DNA of 64,000 nucleotides, from the NCBI RefSeq assembly GCF_030064125.1, contig NZ_CP125957.1:6430001-6494000 (forward strand), in the 5' to 3' direction. Shown here piece by piece: positions 17,580 through 27,314 of this stretch. The notes under the pieces are model-generated. The model saw only the letters and a program-made list of their open reading frames with translations. It was not told the DNA's origin and ran no database searches. The stretch comes from Pseudomonas sp. G2-4. GTDB taxonomy: Bacteria; Pseudomonadota; Gammaproteobacteria; Pseudomonadales; Pseudomonadaceae. The translations under genes and the position numbers were made by a program. Each line of letters opens with the position of its first letter. The stretch's first letter is position 1.

Positions 17580-18920
17580 ATGGACCCTTCCCCTGGCTTG
17601 TCCCTCGCAACACTCTTCGCCGAATTCGGCATGATCCTTTTTGCTCTGATCCTGGTTTTGCTCAACGGTTTTTTCGTTGCAGCCGAATTTGCCATGGTCA
17701 AGCTGCGCTCGACCCGCGTCGAAGCCATCGCCGAACAGAACGGCTGGCGCGGGCATATCCTGCGCACCGTCCACAGCCAGCTCGACGCTTATCTGTCGGC
17801 CTGCCAGCTGGGTATCACCCTCGCCTCCCTCGGCCTGGGCTGGGTCGGAGAGCCGGCGTTCGCCCATGTCCTCGAACCGCTGCTGGGCGCGGTCGGCGTC
17901 GAGTCGCCGGAAGTGATCAAGGGCGTGTCGTTCTTCACGGCGTTTTTCATCATTTCGTACCTGCACATCGTGGTCGGTGAGCTGGCGCCCAAATCCTGGG
18001 CGATCCGCAAGCCCGAGCTGCTGTCGCTGTGGACCGCCGTGCCGCTGTACATGTTCTATTGGGCCATGTACCCGGCGATCTACCTGCTCAACGCCAGCGC
18101 CAACGCCATCCTGCGCATCGCTGGCCAAGGCGAGCCCGGCCCGCATCACGAGCATCATTACAGCCGTGAAGAACTGAAGCTGATCCTGCACTCCAGCCGG
18201 GGCCAGGATCCTAGCGACCAGGGCATGCGCGTACTGGCCTCGGCCGTGGAGATGGGCGAGCTGGAGGTGGTGGACTGGGCCAACTCCCGGGAAGACCTGG
18301 TGACGCTGGAATTCAACGCGCCACTCAAGGAAATCCTGGCGATGTTCCGTCGCCACAAGTTCAGCCGTTATCCGGTGTACGACAGCGAGAGCCAGGAGTT
18401 CGTTGGCCTGCTGCACATCAAGGATCTGCTGCTGGAACTGGCGGCCCTGGACCACATTCCCGAGTCGTTCAACCTGGCCGAACTGACCCGGCCACTGGAG
18501 CGCGTGTCGCGGCACATGCCGCTCTCACAGTTGCTGGAGCAGTTCCGCAAGGGCGGCTCGCACTTCGCCTTGGTCGAGGAGGCTGACGGCAACATCATCG
18601 GCTACCTGACCATGGAAGACGTGCTGGAAGTGCTGGTGGGCGACATCCAGGACGAACACCGCAAGGCCGAGCGTGGCATCCTGGCCTACCAGCCGGGCAA
18701 GCTGCTGGTGCGCGGCGACACGCCGCTGTTCAAGGTCGAGCGCCTGCTGGGGATCGACCTGGACCACATCGAAGCCGAAACCCTCGCCGGGCTGGTCTAT
18801 GAAACCCTCAAGCGGGTGCCGGAAGAGGAAGAAGTACTGGAGGTCGAAGGCCTGCGGATCATCATCAAGAAGATGAAAGGGCCGAAGATCATTCTGGCGA
18901 AGGTGTTGATGCTCGGTTGA
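17580..18920 (+). CDS. CNNM/CBS-domain membrane protein (HlyC/CorC family)
   Basis: 446-residue protein with an N-terminal DUF21/CNNM membrane domain of four helices (first around FGMILFALILVLLNGFFVAA), two CBS domains (about 210-340) and the C-terminal CorC_HlyC domain ending VEGLRIIIKKMKGPK. Relatives called hemolysin-like or YtfL take part in divalent-metal or polyamine export; the old hemolysin label has little support. It follows phoR by 123 bp and is transcribed the same way. The transported substrate cannot be told from sequence. Confidence 0.85.
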   Translation: MDPSPGLSLATLFAEFGMILFALILVLLNGFFVAAEFAMVKLRSTRVEAIAEQNGWRGHILRTVHSQLDAYLSACQLGITLASLGLGWVGEPAFAHVLEPLLGAVGVESPEVIKGVSFFTAFFIISYLHIVVGELAPKSWAIRKPELLSLWTAVPLYMFYWAMYPAIYLLNASANAILRIAGQGEPGPHHEHHYSREELKLILHSSRGQDPSDQGMRVLASAVEMGELEVVDWANSREDLVTLEFNAPLKEILAMFRRHKFSRYPVYDSESQEFVGLLHIKDLLLELAALDHIPESFNLAELTRPLERVSRHMPLSQLLEQFRKGGSHFALVEEADGNIIGYLTMEDVLEVLVGDIQDEHRKAERGILAYQPGKLLVRGDTPLFKVERLLGIDLDHIEAETLAGLVYETLKRVPEEEEVLEVEGLRIIIKKMKGPKIILAKVLMLG

Positions 18921-18952
18921 GTATCAAGTTGAGAGTGGGGGACACGACCCTC

Positions 18953-19045
18953 TGTGGCGAGGGAGCTTGCTCCCGCTGGGTCGCGAAGCGGCCCCAAAAG
19001 CGACGACTGCTTCGCAGCCGAGCGGGAGCAAGCTCCCTCGCCACA
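18953..19045. repeat. REPIN, type B
   Basis: Inverted arms GCGAGGGAGCTTGCTCCCGC and its complement around a spacer containing GCGAAGCGGCC. It sits in the convergent gap between the CNNM and M23 genes. Confidence 0.88.
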
Positions 19046-19058
19046 ACAGCCCGCTTCG

Positions 19059-19955
19059 CTATTGCTTGCCCACCGCAAAGTTGGGCAAGTCGCCCACCGG
19101 TTGATTGAACTGGTAAGGGATCGACACCAGCCCCAACCCGGTATTGCGCTGCACCACGAAATGCAGGTGCGGGCCGGAGCTGTTGCCGGTGTTGCCCGAC
19201 AACGCCAACGGCGTGCCCACCACGACCCGCTGCCCTTCCCGCACGCTCACCGAGCCTTTCTGCAAGTGCAGGTACACGCCCATGGTCCCGTCATCGTGCA
19301 GCACCCGCACGAAGTTTCCCGAGGGATCGTCCCCCCGGCCGGTCTGCTCGTTTTCAGTCTTGATGATCACACCGCCCCGCGCCGCAATAATGGGTGTGCC
19401 TTCGGGCATGGCAATGTCCATGGCGTAGCGGTTTTTCGGGCCGTAGTGGCTGTACTGACCGTTGGCACCCTGGCTTAGCCGGAACGGCCCGCCACGCCAC
19501 GGTAATGGGTAGCGATAGGCCTGCGCGGCGCCCGCAGGGTCGCCCAGGGAATACTCGAACCTTGGGGTATACGCCAGCGGCCTGCCGGGACGCGTGGCCG
19601 TGAGCAGCGCCAGGCGCAGGTTGCTGCGCGCCGGCAGCACCCGACGAATCGGCCGGCTCGGGGCCCCACTGACGTTCCTGAGCCCGGCGAAACTCAACTC
19701 GATCTCCACCGGCGCGTACAAGTCATTGCGCACGAACACCGCATCGGCGCCGTTCTGCTTCTTGATATCGAGGAACACCTGCCGCTCCAGCCGTTCGACC
19801 ATGCGATCGCGGAACACGAACACTTGGGCGCCCTTGCTGGGGCGGTCACTGTAGGAAACCACGCCATTGGCGTCGGTGGATTTGTAGATAGTCATCGCCA
19901 CGGCCGAGGTGGAGGCCAGGACAAGACCACAGGCAAACAGCAAAGGCACGAGCAT
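19059..19955 (-). CDS. M23-family metallopeptidase
   Basis: 298-residue exported protein (signal peptide ending SAVA). After an N-terminal DUF4124-like segment (MTIYKSTDANGVVSYSDRPS) the C-terminal LytM/M23 domain keeps its zinc ligands: the H and D in YSHYGPKNRYAMDIAMP and the HLHF of GPHLHFVVQ. It probably cuts peptidoglycan cross-links in the periplasm. The start at 19955 is the first one giving a good signal peptide. It stands between phoR and phoU but shows no Pho box. Confidence 0.85.
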   Translation of the reverse strand: MLVPLLFACGLVLASTSAVAMTIYKSTDANGVVSYSDRPSKGAQVFVFRDRMVERLERQVFLDIKKQNGADAVFVRNDLYAPVEIELSFAGLRNVSGAPSRPIRRVLPARSNLRLALLTATRPGRPLAYTPRFEYSLGDPAGAAQAYRYPLPWRGGPFRLSQGANGQYSHYGPKNRYAMDIAMPEGTPIIAARGGVIIKTENEQTGRGDDPSGNFVRVLHDDGTMGVYLHLQKGSVSVREGQRVVVGTPLALSGNTGNSSGPHLHFVVQRNTGLGLVSIPYQFNQPVGDLPNFAVGKQ

Positions 19956-20078
19956 GGGCAAGGATTCTGTCGAAAAGTGAAGGCCTGCACAGCAGCCTAG
20001 CAGCTGGGATTGACCTGCGTAGTCGACGGATGTTTCAAAATAGGTAGGCAGATGGTGCTTTGCTGGGGCTGCTGGCCC

Positions 20079-20154
20079 CATCGCGAGCAAGCTCGCTCCC
20101 ACAGAGGTCTGTGACACAGGAAAACCAATGTGGGAGCGAGCTTGCTCGCGATGG
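20079..20154. repeat. REPIN, type A, in tail-to-tail order
   Basis: Two arms of GAGCGAGCTTGCTCGCGA type, here with the CGCGAGCAAGCTCGCTC arm first, separated by 26 nt. It lies between the M23 and response-regulator genes. Confidence 0.85.
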
Positions 20155-20176
20155 CGGACTGACAGGCGTCGCCGAA

Positions 20177-21136
20177 TCAGGCGCCAGGCACGAAGTGTTT
20201 CTGCGCCGTGCCGCGGGCGATCAGGCGGGAGATGTAGTCGAGTTTCTGCGGGTCTTTGTCGACGAAGCGGAAGGTCAGTTGCAGCCATTCGCTGTCAGGC
20301 GTCTGCTCATGGGCGACGATGGCGTGCAGGTATCCATTGAGGCGAGCGGTTTCAGCGTTGTCGCCCTGCTCCATGTCCAGCACCGCGCTTTCGAGCACTT
20401 GCGGCAGGGTGTCGGTGCGTTTGACCACCAGCAGCGCTTCCTTGAGGCTCAGGGCCTTGATCACGCATGGCTGGGTGCCGCTGGGCAGACGCAACTGGCC
20501 CTGGCCACGATTGGCGCCCTGCGCGGCGGAGGCCGGGGCTTTGACGGGCGGGGTGTTGAGCAAACCGCGGGCCGGCGCAGCGGCGGCGGGAGCGGCAGCT
20601 GCAACAACGGAGGGTTTGGCAAAAGGGTTCACTGCAGGCGCCGACGCCACCGCGGCAACCGGAGCCGCCTTACCGCCGGTCAGGGCGCTGAGGGAGTCAT
20701 TGCCGAATGCCGAATTCATTTTGGTCGGGGCGCTGTTCATCAGGGTGTCGAGCTTTCCGACCTTGTGCAGCGCCTGCTTGACCTTGCCCAGCAACTGCTC
20801 GTTGGTGAACGGCTTGCTGACATAACCGGAAACGCCGGCCTGAATCGCCTGGACGACGTTTTCCTTGTCTCCACGGCTGGTGACCATCACAAACGGCATG
20901 CCCTTGAGGTTGTCCTGCTGACGGCACCAGGTCAGCAGTTCCAGGCCGGACATTTCCGGCATTTCCCAATCGCACAGCACCAGGTCGAACGCCTCACGGG
21001 CCAGCATGGACTGCGCTTTCTTGCCGTTCACGGCGTCTTCGATGCGGATGCCCGGGAAGTAGTTGCGCAGGCACTTCTTCACCAGGTCACGAATGAACGA
21101 AGCATCGTCCACGACCAACACACTGACCTTACTCAT
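20177..21136 (-). CDS. Response regulator with C-terminal PilZ-like domain
   Basis: 319 residues in three parts: a CheY-like receiver (DD at 10-11, phospho-acceptor D56 in LCDWEMPEMSG, lysine in YVSKPFTNEQ), an alanine/proline-rich linker (about 150-205) and a C-terminal domain that resembles the second half of PilZ (WLQLTFRFVDKDPQKLDYIS). The RxxxR c-di-GMP motif of PilZ is not visible, so it may not bind that nucleotide. Same position relative to phoU is seen in other pseudomonads. No sensor kinase is adjacent. Confidence 0.82.
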   Translation of the reverse strand: MSKVSVLVVDDASFIRDLVKKCLRNYFPGIRIEDAVNGKKAQSMLAREAFDLVLCDWEMPEMSGLELLTWCRQQDNLKGMPFVMVTSRGDKENVVQAIQAGVSGYVSKPFTNEQLLGKVKQALHKVGKLDTLMNSAPTKMNSAFGNDSLSALTGGKAAPVAAVASAPAVNPFAKPSVVAAAAPAAAAPARGLLNTPPVKAPASAAQGANRGQGQLRLPSGTQPCVIKALSLKEALLVVKRTDTLPQVLESAVLDMEQGDNAETARLNGYLHAIVAHEQTPDSEWLQLTFRFVDKDPQKLDYISRLIARGTAQKHFVPGA

Positions 21137-21260
21137 CCAGATACACCTCTAAAAAATCCCGGCAAGCATACCGCTTTTACTGGTGGCATATTGCCAAAAA
21201 CCTTCAGCCACGCCGGGACTCTTCGTTCGCGGGGTGCTGCTTTCGATTAAAAAAGACCAC

Positions 21261-21294
21261 AAAAAAAAGCCCGGCCAGAAGGCCGGGCGCTTTT
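21261..21294 (-). terminator. Intrinsic terminator after phoU
   Basis: Perfect 8-bp stem GCCCGGCC / GGCCGGGC with an AGAA loop. Read on the minus strand it ends in a run of eight T, 12 nt past the phoU stop, closing the pst-phoU operon. Confidence 0.9.
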
Positions 21295-21305
21295 CTCGGG
21301 CAATC

Positions 21306-22067
21306 TTACTTATCGTCAGTTTCGCCCGGAACATTAGCAGTTTCGGACAGTGTGCCCTCAACTTCTTCCTTCATTCGCTTGAGCCCCAAGTGCCGCACAT
21401 CGGTACCTCGCACCAGATAGATCACAAGTTCCGAGATGTTGCGCGCATGATCGCCGATCCGCTCCAGGGAACGCAGCACCCAGATAATGCTCAGCACCCG
21501 GGAGATGGAACGCGGGTCTTCCATCATGTAGGTCGCCAGCTCGCGCAGGGCTGTCTTGTATTCGCGGTCGATGATCTTGTCGTACTGGGCTACCGAGAGC
21601 GCCAGGTCGGCGTCGAAGCGCGCGAAGGCGTCCAGGGCATCGCGGACCATGTTGCGCACCTGGTCGCCAATGTGGCGAACCTCGACGTAACCGCGCGGCG
21701 CTTCACCTTCTTCGCATAACTGGATGGCACGACGGGCGATCTTGGTGGCTTCGTCGCCGATCCGCTCCAGGTCGATCACCGATTTGGAAATGCTGATGAT
21801 CAAGCGCAGGTCGGAAGCGGCCGGTTGACGACGGGCCAGGATGCGCAGGCATTCCTCGTCGATGTTGCGCTCCATCTGGTTGATCTGGTCGTCGATCTCG
21901 CGCACTTGCTGGGCCAGGCCCGAGTCGGCCTCGATCAGCGCAGTCACTGCGTCGTTGACCTGCTTTTCCACCAGCCCGCCCATGGCCAGCAGGTGGCTGC
22001 GCACCTCCTCCAACTCGGCGTTGAACTGGGCGGAAATGTGGTGAGTAAGGCCTTCCTTCGAAATCAT
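21306..22067 (-). CDS. phoU: Phosphate signalling protein PhoU
   Basis: 253-residue all-helical metal-binding protein made of two PhoU repeats. The paired motifs DLERIGDEATKIARRA and SLERIGDHARNISELV carry the conserved E/D-x3-D ligands. It links the Pst transporter to PhoR and represses the Pho response when phosphate is plentiful. The gene is last in the run pstC-pstA-pstB-phoU, with a 113-nt repeat-bearing gap before it. Confidence 0.96.
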   Translation of the reverse strand: MISKEGLTHHISAQFNAELEEVRSHLLAMGGLVEKQVNDAVTALIEADSGLAQQVREIDDQINQMERNIDEECLRILARRQPAASDLRLIISISKSVIDLERIGDEATKIARRAIQLCEEGEAPRGYVEVRHIGDQVRNMVRDALDAFARFDADLALSVAQYDKIIDREYKTALRELATYMMEDPRSISRVLSIIWVLRSLERIGDHARNISELVIYLVRGTDVRHLGLKRMKEEVEGTLSETANVPGETDDK

Positions 22068-22090
22068 GGTTTTGCTCCGCAAAAGCTGTG

Positions 22091-22174
22091 AGCTGCAAGC
22101 TTTAAGCTGCAAGCTGATGTATGTCGTTACCCGGATCGCTTTTACTTGCCGCTTGCAGCTTAAAGCTTGCGGCT
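22091..22174. repeat. Inverted repeat of AGCTGCAAGCT type between pstB and phoU
   Basis: AGCTGCAAGCT occurs twice in direct orientation at 22091-22115, and the complement GCTTGCAGCTTAAAGCTTGC at 22151-22170. In the transcript this would fold into a long hairpin between two genes of one operon. Its sequence differs from the two REP types in the rest of the window. Confidence 0.8.
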
Positions 22175-22180
22175 CTACGG

Positions 22181-23014
22181 CTAGCCGTAGCGACCGGTGA
22201 TGTAGTCCTCGGTCTGCTTCTTGGCCGGGTTGGTGAACAGGGTGTCGGTATCGCCGAATTCCACCAGTTTGCCCATGTACATGAACGCGGTGTAGTCCGA
22301 AACCCGCGCCGCCTGTTGCATGTTGTGGGTCACGATGACGATGGTGAACTTGGACTTGAGCTCGTAGATCAGCTCTTCGACTTTCAGCGTCGAGATCGGG
22401 TCCAGGGCCGAGCAAGGTTCATCGAGCAGCAACACTTCCGGCTCCACGGCGATGGTGCGGGCGATCACCAGGCGCTGTTGTTGACCGCCGGACAAACCCA
22501 GTGCTGACTCGTGCAGGCGATCCTTGACCTCATCCCACAATGCCGCGCCCTTGAGCGCCCACTCCACTGCTTCGTCGAGAACGCGCTTCTTGTTGATGCC
22601 CTGGATGCGCAGGCCATAGACCACGTTCTCGTAGATGGTTTTCGGGAACGGGTTGGGCTTCTGGAACACCATGCCCACGCGACGGCGCAGCTCGGCCACG
22701 TCTTCGCCCTTGCGGTAGATGTTGTGGCCGTAGAGGTTGATTTCACCCTCGACGCGGCAACCGTCCACCAGGTCGTTCATGCGGTTGAAGGTGCGCAGCA
22801 AAGTCGACTTGCCGCAGCCCGACGGACCGATGAACGCGGTGACGCGCTGTTTCGGGATGTTCAGGCTGACGTCATACAGCGCCTGCTTCTGACCGTAGAA
22901 CAGGTTCAGGCCGGGCACTTCGATGGCGACGGTTTCCTGGGCCAGGTCCAGGCTCTGCTTGTCGCGGCCCAGGGCCGACATGTTGATCCCGCGTGCTTGT
23001 ACTTCGTGTTGCAT
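22181..23014 (-). CDS. pstB: Phosphate ABC transporter ATPase
   Basis: 277-residue ATPase of the high-affinity phosphate importer. Walker A is GPSGCGKS at 63-70, the ABC signature LSGGQQQR is mid-protein, and Walker [14 protein letters not shown] follows. The PstB-type C-terminus [19 protein letters not shown] is present. An ATG 11 codons further in (MSALGRD) is an alternative start. Confidence 0.96.
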   Translation of the reverse strand: MQHEVQARGINMSALGRDKQSLDLAQETVAIEVPGLNLFYGQKQALYDVSLNIPKQRVTAFIGPSGCGKSTLLRTFNRMNDLVDGCRVEGEINLYGHNIYRKGEDVAELRRRVGMVFQKPNPFPKTIYENVVYGLRIQGINKKRVLDEAVEWALKGAALWDEVKDRLHESALGLSGGQQQRLVIARTIAVEPEVLLLDEPCSALDPISTLKVEELIYELKSKFTIVIVTHNMQQAARVSDYTAFMYMGKLVEFGDTDTLFTNPAKKQTEDYITGRYG

Positions 23015-23093
23015 GGGAGGCTCCCTGTGCTAACAAATTCGGTTCGGAACGCCTTTACGGCGGCTCCATAAAATTCCAGTGAACACAGATCAG

Positions 23094-23165
23094 TGTGGGA
23101 GCGAGCTTGCTCGCGAAGGGGCCATCAAGGCCGCCAAAAGCTTCGCGAGCAAGCTCGCTCCCACA
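23094..23165. repeat. REPIN, type A
   Basis: Arms GAGCGAGCTTGCTCGCGA and complement, 72 nt overall. It lies between pstA and pstB inside the operon, so it would be transcribed as a hairpin. Confidence 0.86.
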
Positions 23166-23181
23166 GGATCCGCGTGGACCA

Positions 23182-24852
23182 TTAACTATCCAGTGCCTTG
23201 TACTTCTCGCGCAGGTGGTTACGGATCCACACCGCCGACAAGTTGAGCGTGGCGATCACCAGCACCAGCAACAGCGCCGTGGCGTACACCAGCGGTCGTG
23301 CCGCTTCAACGTTCGGGCTCTGGAAGCCGACGTCATAGATGTGGAAACCCAGGTGCATGATTTTCTGGTCCAGGTGCAGGTACGGGTAATTGCCGTCCAG
23401 CGGCAACGACGGGGCCAGTTTCACCACGCCTACCAGCATCAACGGCGCCACTTCACCAGCGGCGCGGGCCACGGCGAGGATCATGCCGGTCATCATCGCC
23501 GGGCTCGCCATGGGCAGCACGATTTTCCACAGCGTCTCGGCTTTGGTCGCGCCGAGGGCCAGGGAGCCTTCGCGCACGGTCCGCGGGATCCGCGCCAGGC
23601 CTTCTTCGGTGGCCACGATCACCACCGGCACCGCCAGCAGCGCCAGGGTCAGGGACGCCCAAAGCAGGCCCGGGGTACCGAAGGTCGGCGCCGGCAAGGC
23701 TTCGGGGAAGAACAGGCGATCCACCGAACCACCCAGTACATAGACGAAGAAACCCAGGCCGAACACGCCGTAGACAATGGCCGGTACGCCTGCCAGGTTG
23801 TTCACCGCGATGCGGATCAAGCGAGTCATCGGTCCTTGCCGGGCGTATTCGCGCAAGTACACCGCTGCCAGCACGCCGAATGGCGTCACGATCATCGCCA
23901 TGATCAAAGTCATCATGACAGTGCCGAAAATCGCCGGGAAGATCCCGCCTTCGGTATTGGCCTCACGAGGATCGTCGCTGAGGAATTCCCAGACCTTGCT
24001 GAAATAGAAACCGATCTTGGTGAAGGTACCCATGCCGTTCGGCTGGTAGGCGTGCACCACTTTGCCGATTTCGATTTCCAGTTCTTTGCCATTGGCATCG
24101 CGGGCGGTGAGGCTGTCGCGGTTGAACTGCGCGTGCAGGTCACCCAGACGGGCTTCGATGTCCTTGTAGCGGGCATCGAGCTCAGCGCGGTCAGCGTCCA
24201 GGTCCGCTTGTGCAGCAGCGTCCAGTCTACCTTCCAGCTCCAGCTTGCGTCCTTTGAGACGAATGCGCTCAAGCCCTGCGTTGATTGCACCGATGTCGGA
24301 TTTTTCCAGGGTCTTGAGTTCGGCCGCGAGTTGGTTGACGCGGGCCACACGCGCTTGCAGCTGCGGCCATGCCGCTTCGCCTTCGGCAATGACTTTGCCG
24401 TTTTCTTTGACGTTGACCAGGTAGCCGTAGAAATTACCCCACTCACGACGCTCAATGGCCATCAGCTCTGGCGGCGTGGTCTGGCTGGTCAGCCAGTCAC
24501 CGACGATCCAGGTGAAATCTGTGCCGTTGAGGTCCCGGTTGCCGACCTTGATCAACTCGCGGGTCATGAACTCGGGGCCGTCGTCCGGCACTGGCAGGCC
24601 AGCGCTTTTCAGGCGCTCGCGAGGCACTGACTCCTTCTGCACCACTTCGCCAACCACCAAATGCGCGGGCATGCCGGGCACGTTGTAGCTGGCGTGGATC
24701 AGGTCCGCCGGCCAGAAATGGCCCAGACCGCGCACGGCAATCACTGCCAGCAGGCCAATGGTCATGATGACCGCGATGGACACCGCGCCACCGCTGATCC
24801 AGACGCCGGGGGCGCCGCTCTTGAACCATCCTTTCAGGGAGTTCTGTTTCAC
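23182..24852 (-). CDS. pstA: Phosphate ABC transporter permease PstA (long form)
   Basis: 556-residue inner-membrane subunit, nearly twice the E. coli length. An N-terminal membrane helix (VSIAVIMTIGLLAVIAVRGL) is followed by a periplasmic, partly coiled-coil region of about 220 residues (QLQARVARVNQLAAELKTLE), then the usual permease domain with the ABC contact loop EGSLALGATKAETLWKIVLP. Long PstA proteins are normal in pseudomonads. The start is GTG at 24852 after AAAGGT, 15 nt past the pstC stop. Confidence 0.93.
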   Translation of the reverse strand: MKQNSLKGWFKSGAPGVWISGGAVSIAVIMTIGLLAVIAVRGLGHFWPADLIHASYNVPGMPAHLVVGEVVQKESVPRERLKSAGLPVPDDGPEFMTRELIKVGNRDLNGTDFTWIVGDWLTSQTTPPELMAIERREWGNFYGYLVNVKENGKVIAEGEAAWPQLQARVARVNQLAAELKTLEKSDIGAINAGLERIRLKGRKLELEGRLDAAAQADLDADRAELDARYKDIEARLGDLHAQFNRDSLTARDANGKELEIEIGKVVHAYQPNGMGTFTKIGFYFSKVWEFLSDDPREANTEGGIFPAIFGTVMMTLIMAMIVTPFGVLAAVYLREYARQGPMTRLIRIAVNNLAGVPAIVYGVFGLGFFVYVLGGSVDRLFFPEALPAPTFGTPGLLWASLTLALLAVPVVIVATEEGLARIPRTVREGSLALGATKAETLWKIVLPMASPAMMTGMILAVARAAGEVAPLMLVGVVKLAPSLPLDGNYPYLHLDQKIMHLGFHIYDVGFQSPNVEAARPLVYATALLLVLVIATLNLSAVWIRNHLREKYKALDS

Positions 24853-24867
24853 AGACTTCTACCTTTC

Positions 24868-27153
24868 TTAAAGCGACGAATATTTCTTGCGCAGACGCTG
24901 ACGGATCAGCTCGGCGAGGGTGTTCATGATGAAGGTGAACAACAGCAGGACCAGCGCCGACAGGAACAGCACGCGGTAATGGCTGCCGCCGACTTCCGAT
25001 TCAGGCATTTCCACCGCCACGTTGGCCGCCAGGGTGCGCAGACCTTCAAACAGGTTCATTTCCATGACCGGCGTGTTGCCGGTGGCCATCAGCACGATCA
25101 TGGTTTCACCGACCGCACGGCCCATGCCGATCATCAGCGCCGAGAAGATGCCGGGGCTGGCGGTGAGAATCACCACGCGGGTCATGGTCTGCCACGGCGT
25201 GGCACCGAGGGCCAGCGAGCCCAGGGTCAAGCCACGCGGAACGCTGAACACGGCGTCTTCGGCGATGGAGTAGATGTTCGGGATGACCGCGAAGCCCATC
25301 GCCAGACCGACCACCAGGGCGTTGCGCTGGTCGTAGGTAATGCCCAGGTCATGGGAAATCCACATGCGCATGTCGCCGCCGAAGAACCAGGCTTCCATGT
25401 ACGGGCTCATGTACAGCGACAGCCAGCCGACGAACAGGATCACCGGGATCAGCATCGCGCTTTCCCAGCCCTCCGGGACCTTCAGGCGAATGGATTCAGG
25501 CAAGCGGCTGAAGACGAAACCCGCCACCAGGATCCCAATCGGCAGCAACATCAGCAGGCTGAAAATGCCCGGCAGATGCCCTTCGACGTACGGTGCCAGG
25601 AACAGGCCGGCAAAGAAGCCGAGGATCACCGTCGGCATCGCTTCCATCAGCTCGATCACCGGCTTGACCTTGCGACGCAAGCTTGGGGCCATGAAGTACG
25701 CGGTGTAGATCGCGGCAGCAATCGCCAGCGGCGCAGCCAGCAGCATCGCGTAGAACGCCGCTTTCAGGGTGCCGAAGGTCAGCGGCGAAAGGCTCATCTT
25801 GGGTTCAAAATCGGTGTTGGCCGCGGTCGATTGCCAGACGTATTTAGGCTCGTCGTAGTTTTCGTACCAGACCTTGCCCCACAACGCACTCCACGACACT
25901 TCCGGGTGCGGGTTATCCAGCTGCAACGGTTGCAGTTTGCCACCCTGCTCGACGATCAGACGGTTGGCCCGAGGCGACATGCCGAACAGACCTTGGCCAT
26001 CGACCACCTGGTCCACCAACAGGGTGCGGTGAGCAGTGCTGTGGAACACGCCGAGCTTGCCGGCAGCGTCGAGGGCGACAAAGCCTTTGCGACGTTCTTC
26101 AGCACTGATCTCAATAATGGGCGCACTGCCCATCTGGAAGGTACGAATCTGTTTGAAGCGCAATTCGCCGTCCGGATCGCGGGCCATGAACCACTGGGCC
26201 AGGCCACCCTTGGAGTCGCCGATGATCAGCGAAATCCCGCCCACCAGTTGGGTCGTGGCGGTGACTTGGGCTTCGCCGTCTTCCAGCAACTTGTAGCGAC
26301 CATTAAGGCTTTTGTCCCGCAGGCTGAACACGTCGGCCTGGGCACGCCCGTTGACCACATACAGCCATTGCTGGCGCGGGTCGACGAAGATGTTCTTCAC
26401 TGGCTCTGTCATCTGCGGCAGATCAATGCGCGTCTGCTCGCTAGTGATCTCACCGGTCATCATGTTTTCTTCGCTGCTGAGCGACAGCACTTGCAGTTGG
26501 GCACCGCTGGAACCGGCTAGCAGCAGGGTTGAGTCGGTGGCATTGAGGCTGACATGCTCCAGGGCGGCACCTTGCTCGTTCAGCACGATCGGCGTCTCGC
26601 CATAAGGGTATTCGACGGCCGGCGAGATGGTTTTCTTGCCGTCCGGATAGGTGACGTTATAGGTGTGTCGGAATACCAGGGCCTGACCGTTGGACAGACC
26701 GATCGCCACCAGCGGGCTGCCGGGTTGATCTTCACCAATGGAGGTCACGCTGGCGCCAGCGGGAATCGGCAGGTCGACCCGGCGCAGTTCGGCGCCACTG
26801 TCGATGTCGAAAAACAGCGCCTGGCCCTTGTCGGAAACCCGCATGGCCACCTGGTTCTGCTCTTCGATGGAGATCATCAGGGGTTTGCCAGCGTCTTGCA
26901 TCCAGGCCGGGGTAATCGAGTCCTTGGCGGTCAGGTCCGCGCCTTGGAACAGGGGCAGCACCACGTAGGCCAGGAAGAAGAAGATCAACGTGATGGCGGC
27001 CAGGACGGCGAGGCCGCCGATCAGGACGTACCAGCGGGTCAGGCGATCCTTGAGCGCGCGAATACGGCGCTTGCGTTGAAGCTCAGGCGTATTGAAATCA
27101 ATGCGCTTGGGAGGGGAAGTCGTAGTCATTGTGGAATTGGCCAGATCATTCAT
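24868..27153 (-). CDS. pstC: Phosphate ABC transporter permease PstC (long form)
   Basis: 761-residue permease subunit, against roughly 320 in E. coli. After an N-terminal cytosolic stretch and first helix (LIGGLAVLAAITLIFFFLAY) there is a large extracytoplasmic domain of about 350 residues with WD40-like strands, then the six-helix permease with the contact loop LGSLALGATPWQTMTRVV. ATG at 27153 is used; a GTG two codons earlier is less likely. A Pho box lies 23-40 bp upstream, so the gene need not depend on read-through from pstS. Confidence 0.92.
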   Translation of the reverse strand: MNDLANSTMTTTSPPKRIDFNTPELQRKRRIRALKDRLTRWYVLIGGLAVLAAITLIFFFLAYVVLPLFQGADLTAKDSITPAWMQDAGKPLMISIEEQNQVAMRVSDKGQALFFDIDSGAELRRVDLPIPAGASVTSIGEDQPGSPLVAIGLSNGQALVFRHTYNVTYPDGKKTISPAVEYPYGETPIVLNEQGAALEHVSLNATDSTLLLAGSSGAQLQVLSLSSEENMMTGEITSEQTRIDLPQMTEPVKNIFVDPRQQWLYVVNGRAQADVFSLRDKSLNGRYKLLEDGEAQVTATTQLVGGISLIIGDSKGGLAQWFMARDPDGELRFKQIRTFQMGSAPIIEISAEERRKGFVALDAAGKLGVFHSTAHRTLLVDQVVDGQGLFGMSPRANRLIVEQGGKLQPLQLDNPHPEVSWSALWGKVWYENYDEPKYVWQSTAANTDFEPKMSLSPLTFGTLKAAFYAMLLAAPLAIAAAIYTAYFMAPSLRRKVKPVIELMEAMPTVILGFFAGLFLAPYVEGHLPGIFSLLMLLPIGILVAGFVFSRLPESIRLKVPEGWESAMLIPVILFVGWLSLYMSPYMEAWFFGGDMRMWISHDLGITYDQRNALVVGLAMGFAVIPNIYSIAEDAVFSVPRGLTLGSLALGATPWQTMTRVVILTASPGIFSALMIGMGRAVGETMIVLMATGNTPVMEMNLFEGLRTLAANVAVEMPESEVGGSHYRVLFLSALVLLLFTFIMNTLAELIRQRLRKKYSSL

Positions 27154-27175
27154 GCGCACACCCTAGCGATCCTGT

Positions 27176-27193
27176 ATGACAGAAAGATGACAA
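27176..27193 (-). promoter_or_regulatory. Pho box upstream of pstC
   Basis: On the minus strand TTGTCAT-CTTT-CTGTCAT matches the PhoB consensus in 13 of 14 positions. It is only 23 bp from the pstC start, which leaves little room for a promoter downstream of it; the real start site or start codon may need checking. Confidence 0.82.
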
Positions 27194-27314
27194 TGCAGTG
27201 ACGCAACAAATCCGCCGCCAAGGGTATTGGCAGCGGACAGGAATTGGGTTGTGGGGCGCCTGCTCGAAAGTATTGGGTCAGTCAACATCCATATTGACCG
27301 CACTGTCCTCTTCT

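Noticed and set aside
23095..26520. Long plus-strand frames over pstA and pstC
   Set aside because: Shadows of two clear membrane proteins on the minus strand, with His/Arg/Gln-rich nonsense sequence.
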